DNA of 64,000 nt from assembly GCF_007644035.1 (NCBI RefSeq), contig NZ_VMTV02000909.1:123893-187892 (forward strand), in the 5' to 3' direction. The position numbers and the translations under genes were made by a program. Below the pieces are notes generated by a model, which ran no database searches, was not told the origin of the DNA, and saw only the letters and a list, made by a program, of their open reading frames with translations. Each line of letters opens with the position of its first letter. Positions within the stretch are counted from its first letter, which is position 1. Shown here piece by piece: positions 28,345 through 37,413 of this stretch. This DNA comes from Vogesella mureinivorans. GTDB lineage: Bacteria > Pseudomonadota > Gammaproteobacteria > Burkholderiales > Chromobacteriaceae.

Positions 28345-28773
28345 ATGCCCGCCTGCTACCTGCCCCACCCCGCCGCCACCGCCTGCCCCCTGCCGCTATA
28401 CGGCAGCCGGGTGCCGGCAGGCTTCCCCTCGCCTGCCGACGACTATCTGGAAGGCCAGCTGGACCTGAACCGCTACCTGATAGACGACAGCGCGGCCTGC
28501 TTCATGGTACGGGTCAGCGGCGACAGCATGCAGGGCGCAGGCATACTCGATGGCGACCTGCTGGTGATCAACCGCAGCCTGGCCGCCCGCCACGGCCACA
28601 TCGTGCTGGCGGTGGTAGAAGGCGACTTTACCGTGAAGCGCCTGCACCAGCAGGGCGGCCGCACCGCGCTGCTACCGGACAACCCCGCCTACCCGCCCAT
28701 CGACATCGGCCCCGGCCAGGAGCTGCACATCTGGGGCGTGGTGAGCGCCTGCGTGCGGCGCCTGCTGCCATGA
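28345..28773 (+). CDS. umuD: UmuD-like translesion polymerase subunit
   Basis: LexA-fold S24 peptidase that self-cleaves in the SOS response and then activates UmuC. The 142-residue protein has the Ala-Gly cleavage site in [20 protein letters not shown], the catalytic serine in [18 protein letters not shown] and the catalytic lysine in [15 protein letters not shown] lies 6 nt before the ATG. The stop overlaps the umuC start by 4 bp. Confidence 0.95.
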   Translation: MPACYLPHPAATACPLPLYGSRVPAGFPSPADDYLEGQLDLNRYLIDDSAACFMVRVSGDSMQGAGILDGDLLVINRSLAARHGHIVLAVVEGDFTVKRLHQQGGRTALLPDNPAYPPIDIGPGQELHIWGVVSACVRRLLP

Positions 28774-30035
28774 GCAGCCTTGCCCTGGTAGACGGCAACA
28801 GCTTCTATACCAGCTGCGAACGCGTGTTCCGCCCCGACCTGGCCGGCAAGCCCATCATCGTGCTAAGCAATAACGACGGCTGCGTGGTGGCGCGCAGCGC
28901 CGAAGCCAAGGCGCTGGGCATCCCCGGCTTTGCGCCTTACCACCAGGTAGAGGCGCTATGCCGCCACCATGGCGTAGCGGTGTTCAGCTCCAACTACGCC
29001 CTGTACGGCGACATGAGCCGGCGCATGATGCAGGTGATTGCACGCTGGGGCGTCAGCCAGGAGGTATACAGCATCGACGAATGCTTTCTTGGCCTGGATG
29101 GCATCACCGATCAGCGCCAGCATGCGGCCAACCTTCGCGCCGACGTCCTGCTGCGCGTCGGCATCCCCTGCTGCGTGGGCATAGGCCGCAGCAAAACGCT
29201 GGCCAAGCTGGCCAACCACGTAGCCAAGACACGGCCGCAATGCCAAGGGGTATTCGGCTGGGACTGGCTGACACCGCACTACCAGGACCTGCTGCTGAGC
29301 CGGCTAGCCGTGGGCGAGGTATGGGGCATAGGCCGGCAGCTGGCCAGCCGCCTGGCCGCCTGCGGCATACACAGCGCACTGGCGCTCAAACACGCCGATG
29401 CGGCCAACATCCAGCGCCAGTTCAATGTGGTGGTAGCCCGCACCGTGGCCGAGCTCAACGGCGAAGCCTGCATCGGCCCCGACGACATTCACGCCGACAA
29501 ACAGCAGCTCATCTCCAGCCGCAGCTTTGCCCGGCAGGTAAGCGACTTCGACACCCTGGCCAGCGCCATCAGCCACCACGCCGCGCGCTGCGCCGAAAAG
29601 CTGCGCCGCCAGCACGGCCTGGCCAACCTGGTAGGCGTCAGCATCCGTACCAACCGCTTTCGCGAGCAAGATCGCCAATACCGTGGCTGGATTGTGGTCG
29701 CCCTGCCCGGCCCCAGCAGCGACAGTGCCGACCTCACCCGCGCGGCGCTGGCCGGCCTGCGCCAGATTTATCGAGAAGACTGCAGCTACAAAAAAGCTGG
29801 CGTGGTACTGATGGGGCTAGGCAGCACCACACATGGCCAGCAAAGCCTGCTGGGCAGCGCCGCCAACCCGCGCCGCCAGCAGCTCATGCACACGCTGGAC
29901 CGCATCAACCGCCAGTTTGGCCATGGCACGCTCAGGTTGGCCGCAGAAAACCTGCACGACGGCTGGGCCATGCGCCAGGAGCTGCGCTCGCCACGCTGGA
30001 CCACGCAATGGGACGAGCTGCCACGGGTACGCTAG
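28770..30035 (+). CDS. umuC: DNA polymerase V catalytic subunit UmuC
   Basis: Y-family translesion polymerase. The 421-residue protein has [15 protein letters not shown] with the first metal Asp, [29 protein letters not shown] (catalytic Asp-Glu), [18 protein letters not shown] and a [16 protein letters not shown] helix-hairpin-helix. The C-terminal ~50 residues form the UmuC-specific DUF4113-like tail. No beta-clamp motif can be assigned with confidence. Translation is coupled to umuD. Confidence 0.96.
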   Translation: MSSLALVDGNSFYTSCERVFRPDLAGKPIIVLSNNDGCVVARSAEAKALGIPGFAPYHQVEALCRHHGVAVFSSNYALYGDMSRRMMQVIARWGVSQEVYSIDECFLGLDGITDQRQHAANLRADVLLRVGIPCCVGIGRSKTLAKLANHVAKTRPQCQGVFGWDWLTPHYQDLLLSRLAVGEVWGIGRQLASRLAACGIHSALALKHADAANIQRQFNVVVARTVAELNGEACIGPDDIHADKQQLISSRSFARQVSDFDTLASAISHHAARCAEKLRRQHGLANLVGVSIRTNRFREQDRQYRGWIVVALPGPSSDSADLTRAALAGLRQIYREDCSYKKAGVVLMGLGSTTHGQQSLLGSAANPRRQQLMHTLDRINRQFGHGTLRLAAENLHDGWAMRQELRSPRWTTQWDELPRVR

Positions 30036-30277
30036 GGCGCAGCGCATCAGTTGAGAAAAAGTAAAAGTTTACATAAGAAAGTGATGATTTAACTCACACA
30101 TCATCCTGTCGCAAGCTAGGGCCTGTTAACGCTATTTTTGATACGGCGGCGCCTGTCAGGCGGCAATATGCGAAAAACCGCAGCAGGGCAACCCCTGCCA
30201 GCACCGTTTGACAAAGCATTGCCCCGCATGACGAGCGCCCGCCTGCCGCACAGCGCACCACCGCCACAGGAACCACC

Positions 30278-31585
30278 ATGAACGCACGCCACCAGCCCGC
30301 CAGCCAGCCACGCAGCCCCTCCTACTACAGCGCCACCCTCACCCAGGAAAGCGATTACCCCACGCTACAAGGCACCGTAGACGCCGATGTGGCCATTATC
30401 GGCGGCGGCTTTACCGGCGTGGCCACCGCCGTAGAGCTGGCCGAGCGCGGCCTGCGCGTGGTGCTGCTGGAGCAAAACAAGATAGGCTGGGGTGCCAGCG
30501 GCCGTAACGGCGGCCAGGTGACCGGCAGCCTGTCCGGCGACGGCGCCATGCGCCAGCAGATGCGGCCAACCCTGGGCCAGGACGTAGACGACTTTATCTG
30601 GCAGCTACGCTGGCGCGGCCACGACATCATCCAGCAGCGTGTGGCGCGCTACGGCATTGCCTGCGACCTCAAGCACGGCCACCTGCACGCCGCCATGAAG
30701 CCCGCCCACATGGCCGAGCTGCAAGCCAGCTACCACGAGGCTCAACGCCGTGGCATGGGCGACGACGTGACCCTGCTGGACGCCGCCGGCGTGCGCGAAC
30801 ACCTGGCCACCGACCTGTACTGCGGCGCCCTGAAAAACCGCCGCAACCTGCACCTTCACCCGCTCAACCTGTGCCTGGGCGAAGCCCGCGCCGCCGCCAG
30901 CCTGGGCGCACAGCTATACGAACACACCGAAGTGCTGGACATCGTGCACGGCAGCCGCCCCGCCATCGTCACCGCGCAAGGCCGCGTCAACGCCAGCCAC
31001 ATCCTGCTGGCCGGCGACGTGTACCACAAGCTGGCGCAAGACAAGCTGGGCGGCAAGATCTTCCCCGCCATGGGCGGTATCGTCACCACCCGCCCGCTGG
31101 GCGAGCTGGCCCGCACCCTGAACCCGCACGACCTGGCGGTATACGACTGCCGCTTTGTGCTGGACTACTACCGCATGACCGCCGACGGCCGCCTGCTATT
31201 TGGCGGCGGTGCCAACTACAGCGGCCGCGACTCGCGCGACATCGCCGCCGAGCTGCGCCCCTGCATAGAGCGCACCTTCCCGCAGCTGAAAGGGGTGGAA
31301 ATCGACTACCAGTGGAGCTGCGCCATGGGCATTGTGGTGAACCGCATCCCGCAGCTGGGCAAGCTATCGGACAACGTATGGTACTGCCAGGGCTACTCCG
31401 GCCACGGTGTGGCCACCAGCCACATCATGGGCGAAATCATGGCCGAAGCCATCACCGGCACCCTGGGCCAGTTCGACACCTTTGCCGCCTGCAAACACAT
31501 CCGCGTACCGCTAGGCAGCAAGCTGGGCAACCCGCTACTGGCCGCCGGCATGTGGTACTACCAGATGCTGGAAAAGCTGCGCTAA
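30278..31585 (+). CDS. FAD-dependent amine/amino-acid oxidase (PuuB/DadA-like)
   Basis: A 435-residue glycine/D-amino-acid oxidase family enzyme. The Rossmann dinucleotide motif VAIIGGGFTGVATAVELAERG is at residues ~39-59, followed by VVLLEQNKIGWGASGRNGGQ, typical of gamma-glutamylputrescine oxidoreductases, and a C-terminal WYCQGYSGHGVATSH FAD-binding loop. It probably oxidises an amine of a polyamine or amino acid with O2 in the cytoplasm; the exact substrate is not shown. AGGA precedes the ATG. No puu genes flank it. The 242 bp upstream contain no gene; they include GGGCCTGTTAAC at 30119-30130, which may be an old repeat end. Confidence 0.8.
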   Translation: MNARHQPASQPRSPSYYSATLTQESDYPTLQGTVDADVAIIGGGFTGVATAVELAERGLRVVLLEQNKIGWGASGRNGGQVTGSLSGDGAMRQQMRPTLGQDVDDFIWQLRWRGHDIIQQRVARYGIACDLKHGHLHAAMKPAHMAELQASYHEAQRRGMGDDVTLLDAAGVREHLATDLYCGALKNRRNLHLHPLNLCLGEARAAASLGAQLYEHTEVLDIVHGSRPAIVTAQGRVNASHILLAGDVYHKLAQDKLGGKIFPAMGGIVTTRPLGELARTLNPHDLAVYDCRFVLDYYRMTADGRLLFGGGANYSGRDSRDIAAELRPCIERTFPQLKGVEIDYQWSCAMGIVVNRIPQLGKLSDNVWYCQGYSGHGVATSHIMGEIMAEAITGTLGQFDTFAACKHIRVPLGSKLGNPLLAAGMWYYQMLEKLR

Positions 31586-31649
31586 GGCAGGCTGCCCCTG
31601 CCCGCAACCCCAGTACGCTGCACCACCAGAAAGACCCGCCCACATGCAA

Positions 31650-31684
31650 ACAGCCCCCGTCTGGCGTGGCCAGAGGGGGGCTGT
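31650..31684. terminator. hairpin between convergent oxidase and lipA genes
   Basis: ACAGCCCCC / GGGGGCTGT outer stem and TCTGGC / GCCAGA inner stem around GTG. No U-run on either side. It lies between convergent genes, so a Rho-assisted or shared terminator is plausible. Confidence 0.5.
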
Positions 31685-31727
31685 GGCGGGCCAGGCACCG
31701 GCTACGCAGTGCCCTGGCTAGCGGGCA

Positions 31728-32699
31728 TTAACCGACGATCGCGCTGGCATCCACCACGCCAGCTTCGTGGGCTTGTACGTCGGCGTGGTAGCTGGAACGC
31801 ACCATGGCGCCGACGGCGGCGTGTTTGAAGCCGATGTCGTAAGCCTTGTTCTCGAAGGCTTTGAACAGGTCCGGGTGTACGTAGCGCAGTACCGGCAGGT
31901 GGCCGTCGGTAGGCTGCAGGTACTGGCCGATGGTGATCATGTCGATGTTGTAACGGCGCATATCGGCCATCACTTCGTACACTTCTTCGTCGGTTTCACC
32001 CAGGCCGACCATGATGCCGGATTTGGTCGGCACGTCCGGGCACAGGGCCTTGAACTGCTTGAGCAGCTCCAGCGAGTGGATGTAGTCGGCACCCGGGCGA
32101 GCCTGCTTGTACAGGCGCGGCGCGGTTTCCAGGTTGTGGTTCATCACGTCCGGCGGGGTTTTGCTGAGGATATCCAGCGCTACGTCCAGGCGGCCGCGGA
32201 AGTCCGGCACCAGTACTTCGATCTGGGTATCGGGCGACAGTTTGCGGATTTCACTGATGCAGTCGGCAAAGTGCTGGGCACCGCCGTCGCGCAGGTCGTC
32301 GCGGTCTACCGAGGTAATCACCACATAGCGCAGCTTGAGCGCGGCCACGGTTTCGGCCAGATGGCGCGGCTCGTTCACGTCCAGCGGGTTCGGGCGGCCG
32401 TGGCCTACGTCGCAGAACGGGCAGCGGCGGGTGCAGATGTCACCCATGATCATGAAGGTGGCGGTGCCTTTGCTGAAGCATTCGCCGATATTCGGGCAGG
32501 TGGCTTCTTCACAGACAGTGTGCAGCTTCTGCTCGCGCAGGATCTGCTTGATCTCGTTGAAGCGCTGGCCATTGGGCAGCTTGGCGCGAATCCACTCCGG
32601 CTTTTTGAGCTTTTCGTCCAGCGGCACGATCTTGATGGGAATGCGTGCGGTCTTGTCGGCGCCTTTGTGTTTTACGCCTGCCTGGTTGTCCAGTTTCAT
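31728..32699 (-). CDS. lipA: lipoyl synthase
   Basis: Radical SAM enzyme that inserts two sulfurs into octanoyl groups on lipoyl domains. The 323-residue protein has the auxiliary-cluster motif [12 protein letters not shown], the radical SAM CxxxCxxC (C-TRR-C-PF-C) and the C-terminal RSSYHAD motif containing the auxiliary-cluster serine. The ATG at 32697-32699 overlaps the lipB stop by 4 bp; a longer frame inside lipB is rejected. Confidence 0.97.
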   Translation of the reverse strand: MKLDNQAGVKHKGADKTARIPIKIVPLDEKLKKPEWIRAKLPNGQRFNEIKQILREQKLHTVCEEATCPNIGECFSKGTATFMIMGDICTRRCPFCDVGHGRPNPLDVNEPRHLAETVAALKLRYVVITSVDRDDLRDGGAQHFADCISEIRKLSPDTQIEVLVPDFRGRLDVALDILSKTPPDVMNHNLETAPRLYKQARPGADYIHSLELLKQFKALCPDVPTKSGIMVGLGETDEEVYEVMADMRRYNIDMITIGQYLQPTDGHLPVLRYVHPDLFKAFENKAYDIGFKHAAVGAMVRSSYHADVQAHEAGVVDASAIVG

Positions 32700-33319
32700 G
32701 CTGTCTCCTTCATCACCGTCAGGTTGCGCTCCAGATGGGGCAGCAGTTGTGCGGCGGTTTCTGCCACGGTAAGGGTGGCTCCGTGGTGTTTGAGTTGCGT
32801 CACCTTGAGGCCGGCATAGCCGCAAGGGTTAATCCAGCTGAACGGTGTCAGGTCCATGTCCACGTTCAGGCTTAGCCCGTGGTACACCGCACCGTTTTTG
32901 ATTCTTAGCCCCAGCGAAGCGATTTTCTCGCCCGCGACATACACCCCCGGCGCGTTGACGTCGCCGTAGGCGGTAATGCCCAGTTCGGCCAGCAGGTCGA
33001 TGACCGATTGCTCGATACGACGCACCAGCTCGCGCACGCCAATGCCCATGCGCTTGAAATCGATCATCAGGTACACCACCAGCTGGCCGGGGCCGTGGTA
33101 GGTGACCTGGCCGCCGCGGTCGCACTTTACCACCTCGATGCTGCTGGGCATGATCAGGTGTTCCGGCTTGCCGGCCAGACCCAGGGTGTATACCGGCGGG
33201 TGCTCCAGGCACCACAGCTCGTCTGGCGTGGTGTCGGTACGGGCTTCGGTAAACGCCTGCATGGCGTGCCAGGTGGGCGTGTAGTCAACCTGCCCCAGGT
33301 GTTTGACGATGCGGCTCAT
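32696..33319 (-). CDS. lipB: octanoyltransferase LipB
   Basis: Transfers octanoate from ACP to lipoyl domains ahead of LipA. The 207-residue protein has [37 protein letters not shown] (family signature), the lysine in [14 protein letters not shown] and [11 protein letters not shown], which carries the catalytic cysteine. Confidence 0.96.
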   Translation of the reverse strand: MSRIVKHLGQVDYTPTWHAMQAFTEARTDTTPDELWCLEHPPVYTLGLAGKPEHLIMPSSIEVVKCDRGGQVTYHGPGQLVVYLMIDFKRMGIGVRELVRRIEQSVIDLLAELGITAYGDVNAPGVYVAGEKIASLGLRIKNGAVYHGLSLNVDMDLTPFSWINPCGYAGLKVTQLKHHGATLTVAETAAQLLPHLERNLTVMKETA

Positions 33320-33322
33320 GTT

Positions 33323-33601
33323 TTACAGGGCCCACTTCACCAGCGGGTGGCCGGACAGCGCGCGGTAGATGTTGTCCAGCTGCTCTTTGGACGTAGCGGT
33401 AACGGTCACGGTCAGCGACACGTATTTGCCACTGGAACTGTCGCGCGACACGATATGCGCCTGCTCCAGGTCTGGCGCGTGCAGGCGCACGACGTCGAAG
33501 ATGGTAGGCAGGAAGGCGTCGGTGCGCTCGCCCATTACCTTGATGGGGAAGCGTGCCGGGAATTCCAGCAGGTCTTTGATATCGCTTGTCGGGTTGCTCA
33601 T
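33323..33601 (-). CDS. DUF493 / YbeD family protein
   Basis: A 92-residue ferredoxin-like fold protein of the YbeD/DUF493 family: LLEFPARFPIKVMG, SLTVTVTATSKEQLDNIYRALSGHPLVKWAL at the C-terminus. It is typically encoded just before lipB, as here (3 bp gap), and is suspected to modulate lipoylation, which is not proven. ATG 33599-33601 is chosen as the family start. Confidence 0.9.
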   Translation of the reverse strand: MSNPTSDIKDLLEFPARFPIKVMGERTDAFLPTIFDVVRLHAPDLEQAHIVSRDSSSGKYVSLTVTVTATSKEQLDNIYRALSGHPLVKWAL

Positions 33602-33617
33602 ATGCACATCCTGAATA

Positions 33618-33650
33618 CAAAAAGGGTTGGCCGCATACATGCGGCCAACC
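33618..33650 (-). terminator. terminator built from an inverted GCGGCCAAC pair
   Basis: GGTTGGCCGCAT (33625-33636) and ATGCGGCCAACC (33639-33650) form a 12-bp palindrome; leftwards it is followed by CTTTTTG, so it ends the carboxypeptidase transcript. Both arms are copies of the repeated 9-mer discussed in the findings. Confidence 0.82.
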
Positions 33651-33657
33651 ATTCAAA

Positions 33658-34800
33658 TTACCAGCCCAGCCACAGCTTGATGCTATCCCACAGGCGGCTG
33701 AAGAAACCGCCCTCTTCCACTGCCTGCAGCGCGACCACAGGGCGCTCCAGCACCACTTTGCCTGCCAGGCTCACGGTCAGCTTGCCGACTGTCTGGCCGG
33801 CGGCTACCGGGGCAATCATGGGCTGCGTGGTGGTCAGGTCGGCTTTCAGCTGGCTGGCCTGGCCTTTGGGCACGGTGATGTACACGTCGCTGGCAAAGCC
33901 TATCGGCAGCTTGCTGCTGGCGCCTTTATAGACGGCTACTTCCGATACCGGCTTTTTGGCGTCGTACAGCTTGGGCGTTTCAAAGAACTGCAGTGCGTAG
34001 TTCAGCAGCTTGGAGCTTTCCACCGCACGGGCTTCGGGGCTGGTGGTGCCTACCACGACCGATACCACACGGCGGCCATCGCGTTTGCTGGAGGCAATCA
34101 GGTTGTAGCCGGCGCTGGCGGTGTGGCCGGTTTTCATGCCGTCTACGTTCGGGTCGCGGTACAGCAGCAGGTTGCGGTTTGGCTGGGTGATGTTGTTATA
34201 GCTGAACGACTTCATCGAGTAGATGGGGTAGAACTCGGGGAAGTCATGAATGATGGCGGTAGACAGCGTGGCCAGGTCGCGCGTGGTGGTGTAGTGCTCC
34301 GGGTGCGGCAGGCCGGTGGAGTTCTTGAAGCTGCTGGCGTTCATGCCCAGGCGCTTGGCCTCGGTTGTCATCATCTGCGAAAACACTTCTTCGCTACCGG
34401 CAATGGCTTCGGCCAGCGTGACGCAGGCATCGTTGCCGGACTGCACGATCATGCCTTTGATAAGGTTGTCCACCGACACCGGCACTTTCGGGTCGAGGAA
34501 CATGCGCGAGCCTTCCTGCTTCCAGCCCACCTGGGACACGGTCAGCATCTGGTCCAGCGTCAGGCGCTTTTCCTTCAGCGCCTTGAAGGTGAGGTACGCC
34601 GTCATCAGCTTGGTCAGCGACGCAGGCTCGATGCGGGTATCCGGGTCGCGGGCGGCAACAACCTGCCCGCTGTAAAAATCGGTAATAAAGTAGGCCTTGC
34701 CGGCGATTTCCGGCACAGGGGGCACAAACGGCGTGGTGGCGTGTGCGAGGGTGGACAGCGACAAGGCTGCCGTCAGCAAAAGCGAGGTGGTTTTTTTCAT
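33658..34800 (-). CDS. dacC: D-alanyl-D-alanine carboxypeptidase (PBP5/6 type)
   Basis: Low-molecular-weight penicillin-binding protein that trims the terminal D-Ala of peptidoglycan stem peptides. The 380-residue precursor has a signal peptide (to THAHA-like LAHA), the active-site SLTK, the SGN motif (VQSGNDA) and KTGH, then a C-terminal beta-rich domain and an amphipathic membrane anchor (FFSRLWDSIKLWLGW). ATG 34798-34800 starts the signal peptide. dacA versus dacC cannot be told apart from sequence alone. Confidence 0.93.
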   Translation of the reverse strand: MKKTTSLLLTAALSLSTLAHATTPFVPPVPEIAGKAYFITDFYSGQVVAARDPDTRIEPASLTKLMTAYLTFKALKEKRLTLDQMLTVSQVGWKQEGSRMFLDPKVPVSVDNLIKGMIVQSGNDACVTLAEAIAGSEEVFSQMMTTEAKRLGMNASSFKNSTGLPHPEHYTTTRDLATLSTAIIHDFPEFYPIYSMKSFSYNNITQPNRNLLLYRDPNVDGMKTGHTASAGYNLIASSKRDGRRVVSVVVGTTSPEARAVESSKLLNYALQFFETPKLYDAKKPVSEVAVYKGASSKLPIGFASDVYITVPKGQASQLKADLTTTQPMIAPVAAGQTVGKLTVSLAGKVVLERPVVALQAVEEGGFFSRLWDSIKLWLGW

Positions 34801-34840
34801 TGAAACAATAGACGGTGGGTTTGTCGCAAAACAGCCGGGC

Positions 34841-34846
34841 ATTATA
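34841..34846 (-). promoter_or_regulatory. -10 element of the carboxypeptidase promoter
   Basis: A perfect TATAAT on the minus strand 40 bp before the start codon. The -35 region is poor. Confidence 0.5.
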
Positions 34847-35016
34847 CACGCCGGGCCAGCGGAGGTTGCGCCACGGGATACAAAATATTGCCCGCATAGT
34901 ACCGGCGCCAGCGGGTGGCAGCCCGCACTACAGAGCCTTTTATACCCTTCGCAGCTCGCTTAGTTCCTGTTACTCTGCCCTTTCAGGGACAAAAAAATTA
35001 CTCGGAATATATCGCC

Positions 35017-36546
35017 ATGCCACACCCCAAGGACTATCTGGAGCGCATCCTTACTTCCAACGTCTACGACGTTGCCATCGAAAGCCCGCTGGAGCTGGCC
35101 ACCAACCTAAGCCGCCGTACCGGCAATACCATTCTGCTAAAGCGCGAAGACTTGCAGCCGGTGTTCTCGTTCAAGCTGCGCGGCGCTTACAACAAAATGT
35201 CCAAGCTTACCCCCGAGCAGCGCGCGCGCGGCGTGATTACCGCCAGCGCCGGCAACCACGCCCAGGGCGTGGCGCTATCGGCCAGCAAGCTCGGCTGTGA
35301 AGCCACCATCGTGATGCCCGCCACTACCCCGGCCATCAAGATCGACGGTGTTACCCGCCGTGGCGGCAAGGTGGTACTGGCTGGCGAATCGTTCAGCGAT
35401 GCCTTCCAGCACGCCATGACGCTGGTGGAAGAAACCGGCAAGACCTATATCCCGCCGTTTGACGACCCGGACGTGATTGCCGGCCAGGGTACCATCGGCA
35501 TGGAAATCCTGCGCCAGCACCCGGGCGATATCGAGGCGGTATTCGTCGCCATCGGCGGTGGCGGCCTGGCCGCTGGCGTGGCCAGCTACATCAAGCGCCT
35601 GAAGCCGCAGATCAAGATCATCGGCGTGCAGCCGGTGGATTCCAGCGCCATGAAGCAGTCCATCGACGCTGGCTACCGCGTGGAGCTGAAAGACGTGGGC
35701 CTGTTTGCCGATGGCGTGGCGGTAAAGCTGGTGGGCGAGGAAACCTTCCGTATCTGCCGCGAGCTGCTGGATGAAATCATGCTGGTGGATACCGACGCCA
35801 TCTGCGCCGCGATCAAGGACATTTTCGAGGATACCCGCTCCATTACCGAGCCGGCCGGCGCACTGGCCGTGGCAGCGGCCAAGGCCTATGTAGAGCGCGA
35901 GGGCTGCAGCGGCAAAACGCTGGTGGCCATCAACTGCGGCGCCAACATGAACTTCGACCGCCTGCGCCACGTGTCCGAGCGCTCCGAGCTGGGCGAGCGC
36001 CGCGAGGCGGTGATTGCCGTGACCATTCCCGAAAAGCCGGGCAGCTTCAAGAAGTTTTGCAGCGTGATCGGCAGCCGCAATATTACCGAGTTCAACTACC
36101 GCTTTGCCGACCCCGGCACCGCGCATGTCTTTGTGGGCGTACAGATTACCGGCCGCGAAGACGTTGGCCGCATCGTGGCCGACCTGCAGGCCAACGAGCT
36201 GGACGGCCTGGACCTGACCGACAACGAGCTGGCCAAGCTGCATATCCGCCACCTGGTAGGCGGCCATGCGCCACAGCTGAAAGACGAGCGCGTGCTGCGC
36301 TTCGAGTTCCCCGAGCGCCCGGGCGCGCTGATGCGCTTTCTGGAAGCCATGCAGACCGGCTGGAACATCAGCCTGTTCCACTACCGCAACCACGGTGCCG
36401 ACTACGGCCGCGTGCTGATCGGCATCCAGGTACCGCACGAAGACAACGCCGCGTTCCAGACCTTCCTGGCGCAGCTGGGCTACCCGTGGGTAGAAGAAAC
36501 CGACAACCCGGCCTACAAGCTGTTCCTCGGCAAGACAGTACGCTGA
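35017..36546 (+). CDS. ilvA: threonine ammonia-lyase, biosynthetic
   Basis: PLP enzyme converting threonine to 2-oxobutyrate, first step of isoleucine synthesis. The 509-residue long form has LLKREDLQPVFSFKLRGAYN with the PLP lysine, ASAGNHAQGVA, the glycine-rich AIGGGGLAAGVASY, and two C-terminal ACT-like regulatory domains (VTIPEKPGSFKKFCSVIG; FEFPERPGALMRFLEAM) that sense isoleucine and valine. ATG 35017-35019 is preferred over an upstream in-frame ATG with no support. A terminator made of an inverted 9-mer pair follows. Confidence 0.96.
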   Translation: MPHPKDYLERILTSNVYDVAIESPLELATNLSRRTGNTILLKREDLQPVFSFKLRGAYNKMSKLTPEQRARGVITASAGNHAQGVALSASKLGCEATIVMPATTPAIKIDGVTRRGGKVVLAGESFSDAFQHAMTLVEETGKTYIPPFDDPDVIAGQGTIGMEILRQHPGDIEAVFVAIGGGGLAAGVASYIKRLKPQIKIIGVQPVDSSAMKQSIDAGYRVELKDVGLFADGVAVKLVGEETFRICRELLDEIMLVDTDAICAAIKDIFEDTRSITEPAGALAVAAAKAYVEREGCSGKTLVAINCGANMNFDRLRHVSERSELGERREAVIAVTIPEKPGSFKKFCSVIGSRNITEFNYRFADPGTAHVFVGVQITGREDVGRIVADLQANELDGLDLTDNELAKLHIRHLVGGHAPQLKDERVLRFEFPERPGALMRFLEAMQTGWNISLFHYRNHGADYGRVLIGIQVPHEDNAAFQTFLAQLGYPWVEETDNPAYKLFLGKTVR

Positions 36547-36560
36547 GGCTCACGTAAACT

Positions 36561-36592
36561 TGCGGCCAACCTTTTATTAAAGGTTGGCCGCA
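36561..36592 (+). terminator. ilvA terminator from inverted TGCGGCCAACCTT pair
   Basis: TGCGGCCAACCTT (36561-36573) and AAGGTTGGCCGCA (36580-36592) are exact inverted copies around TTATTA and are followed by TTTCTTT. This is an intrinsic terminator 14 bp after ilvA. Confidence 0.88.
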
Positions 36593-36612
36593 TTTCTTTG
36601 GAGAACGCTTGC

Positions 36613-37260
36613 ATGATCAAGGCAGTATTGTTTGACCTGGACGGCACCCTGGCCGACACCGCCCGCGACCTGGGCGCCGCCCTTAACCGCCTGCTGGCCG
36701 AAGAAAACCTGCCGCCACAGCCCTACGAAGCGGTGCGCCCCATCGCCAGCCACGGCGCGCGCGGCCTGGTGAGCCTGGGTTTTGGCATAGACAAAACCCA
36801 CCCGCGCTTCGAGGAATACCGCCTGCGCTTTCTGGAGCAGTACGACCACGATTTTTCCAGCCACACCACGCTGTTTGACGGCATCAACGAGCTGATCCTG
36901 GCGCTGGAGGCACGCGGCCTGCAGTGGGGCATCATCACCAACAAACCCATGCGCTTTACCGACCGCCTGGTGCCGGTACTACCGTTTGCCACCCCGCCAG
37001 CCGTAGTGGTCAGCGGCGACACCGTGGGCATCGCCAAGCCGGACCCGGCGCCCATGCTGCACGCCTGCCAGCTGATCGACACCGACCCGCGCCACTGCCT
37101 GTACGTGGGCGACGCCGAGCGCGACATCCAGGCCGGCCGCGCCGTGGGCATGAAAACCGTGCTGGTGAACTGGGGCTATATTGCCGACAGCGACGACACC
37201 GCCAGCTGGCAGGCCGATATCACCATCAACCAGCCAGGCGAGCTACTGGCTCACCTGTAA
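36613..37260 (+). CDS. gph: HAD phosphatase, phosphoglycolate phosphatase-like
   Basis: A 215-residue haloacid dehalogenase hydrolase. Motif I VLFDLDGTLADT, motif II GIITNKP, motif III with lysine GIAKPDPAP, and motif IV VGDAERDIQAGRAVGM are present, with a C1 helical cap. Closest in style to Gph and MupP (N-acetylmuramate 6-phosphate phosphatase); either is possible. ATG 36613-36615 has GGAG upstream. Confidence 0.82.
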   Translation: MIKAVLFDLDGTLADTARDLGAALNRLLAEENLPPQPYEAVRPIASHGARGLVSLGFGIDKTHPRFEEYRLRFLEQYDHDFSSHTTLFDGINELILALEARGLQWGIITNKPMRFTDRLVPVLPFATPPAVVVSGDTVGIAKPDPAPMLHACQLIDTDPRHCLYVGDAERDIQAGRAVGMKTVLVNWGYIADSDDTASWQADITINQPGELLAHL

Positions 37261-37345
37261 GCACCCGACAGATAGCATGGCGCGGCGCACACCACCCGCG
37301 CCACCGCCATGCCACAGCAAGCCGAGCCTTTGCTGCACAAAGCAG

Positions 37346-37375
37346 TTACAAGTTTTACAATTGTCATTTTATAAT
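37346..37375 (+). promoter_or_regulatory. promoter of the FecR/LysM-cyclase operon
   Basis: TTACAA, 18 bp, TATAAT, in an AT-rich patch 38 bp before the FecR/LysM gene. Confidence 0.6.
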
Positions 37376-37413
37376 TGCAGCGAATCAATTTTGGCCATCC
37401 GCCACCGCCCGCC

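Noticed and set aside
30119-30145. GGGCCTGTTAAC as the end of an insertion sequence
   Set aside because: No partner inverted repeat or transposase nearby; only one end-like sequence can be seen.
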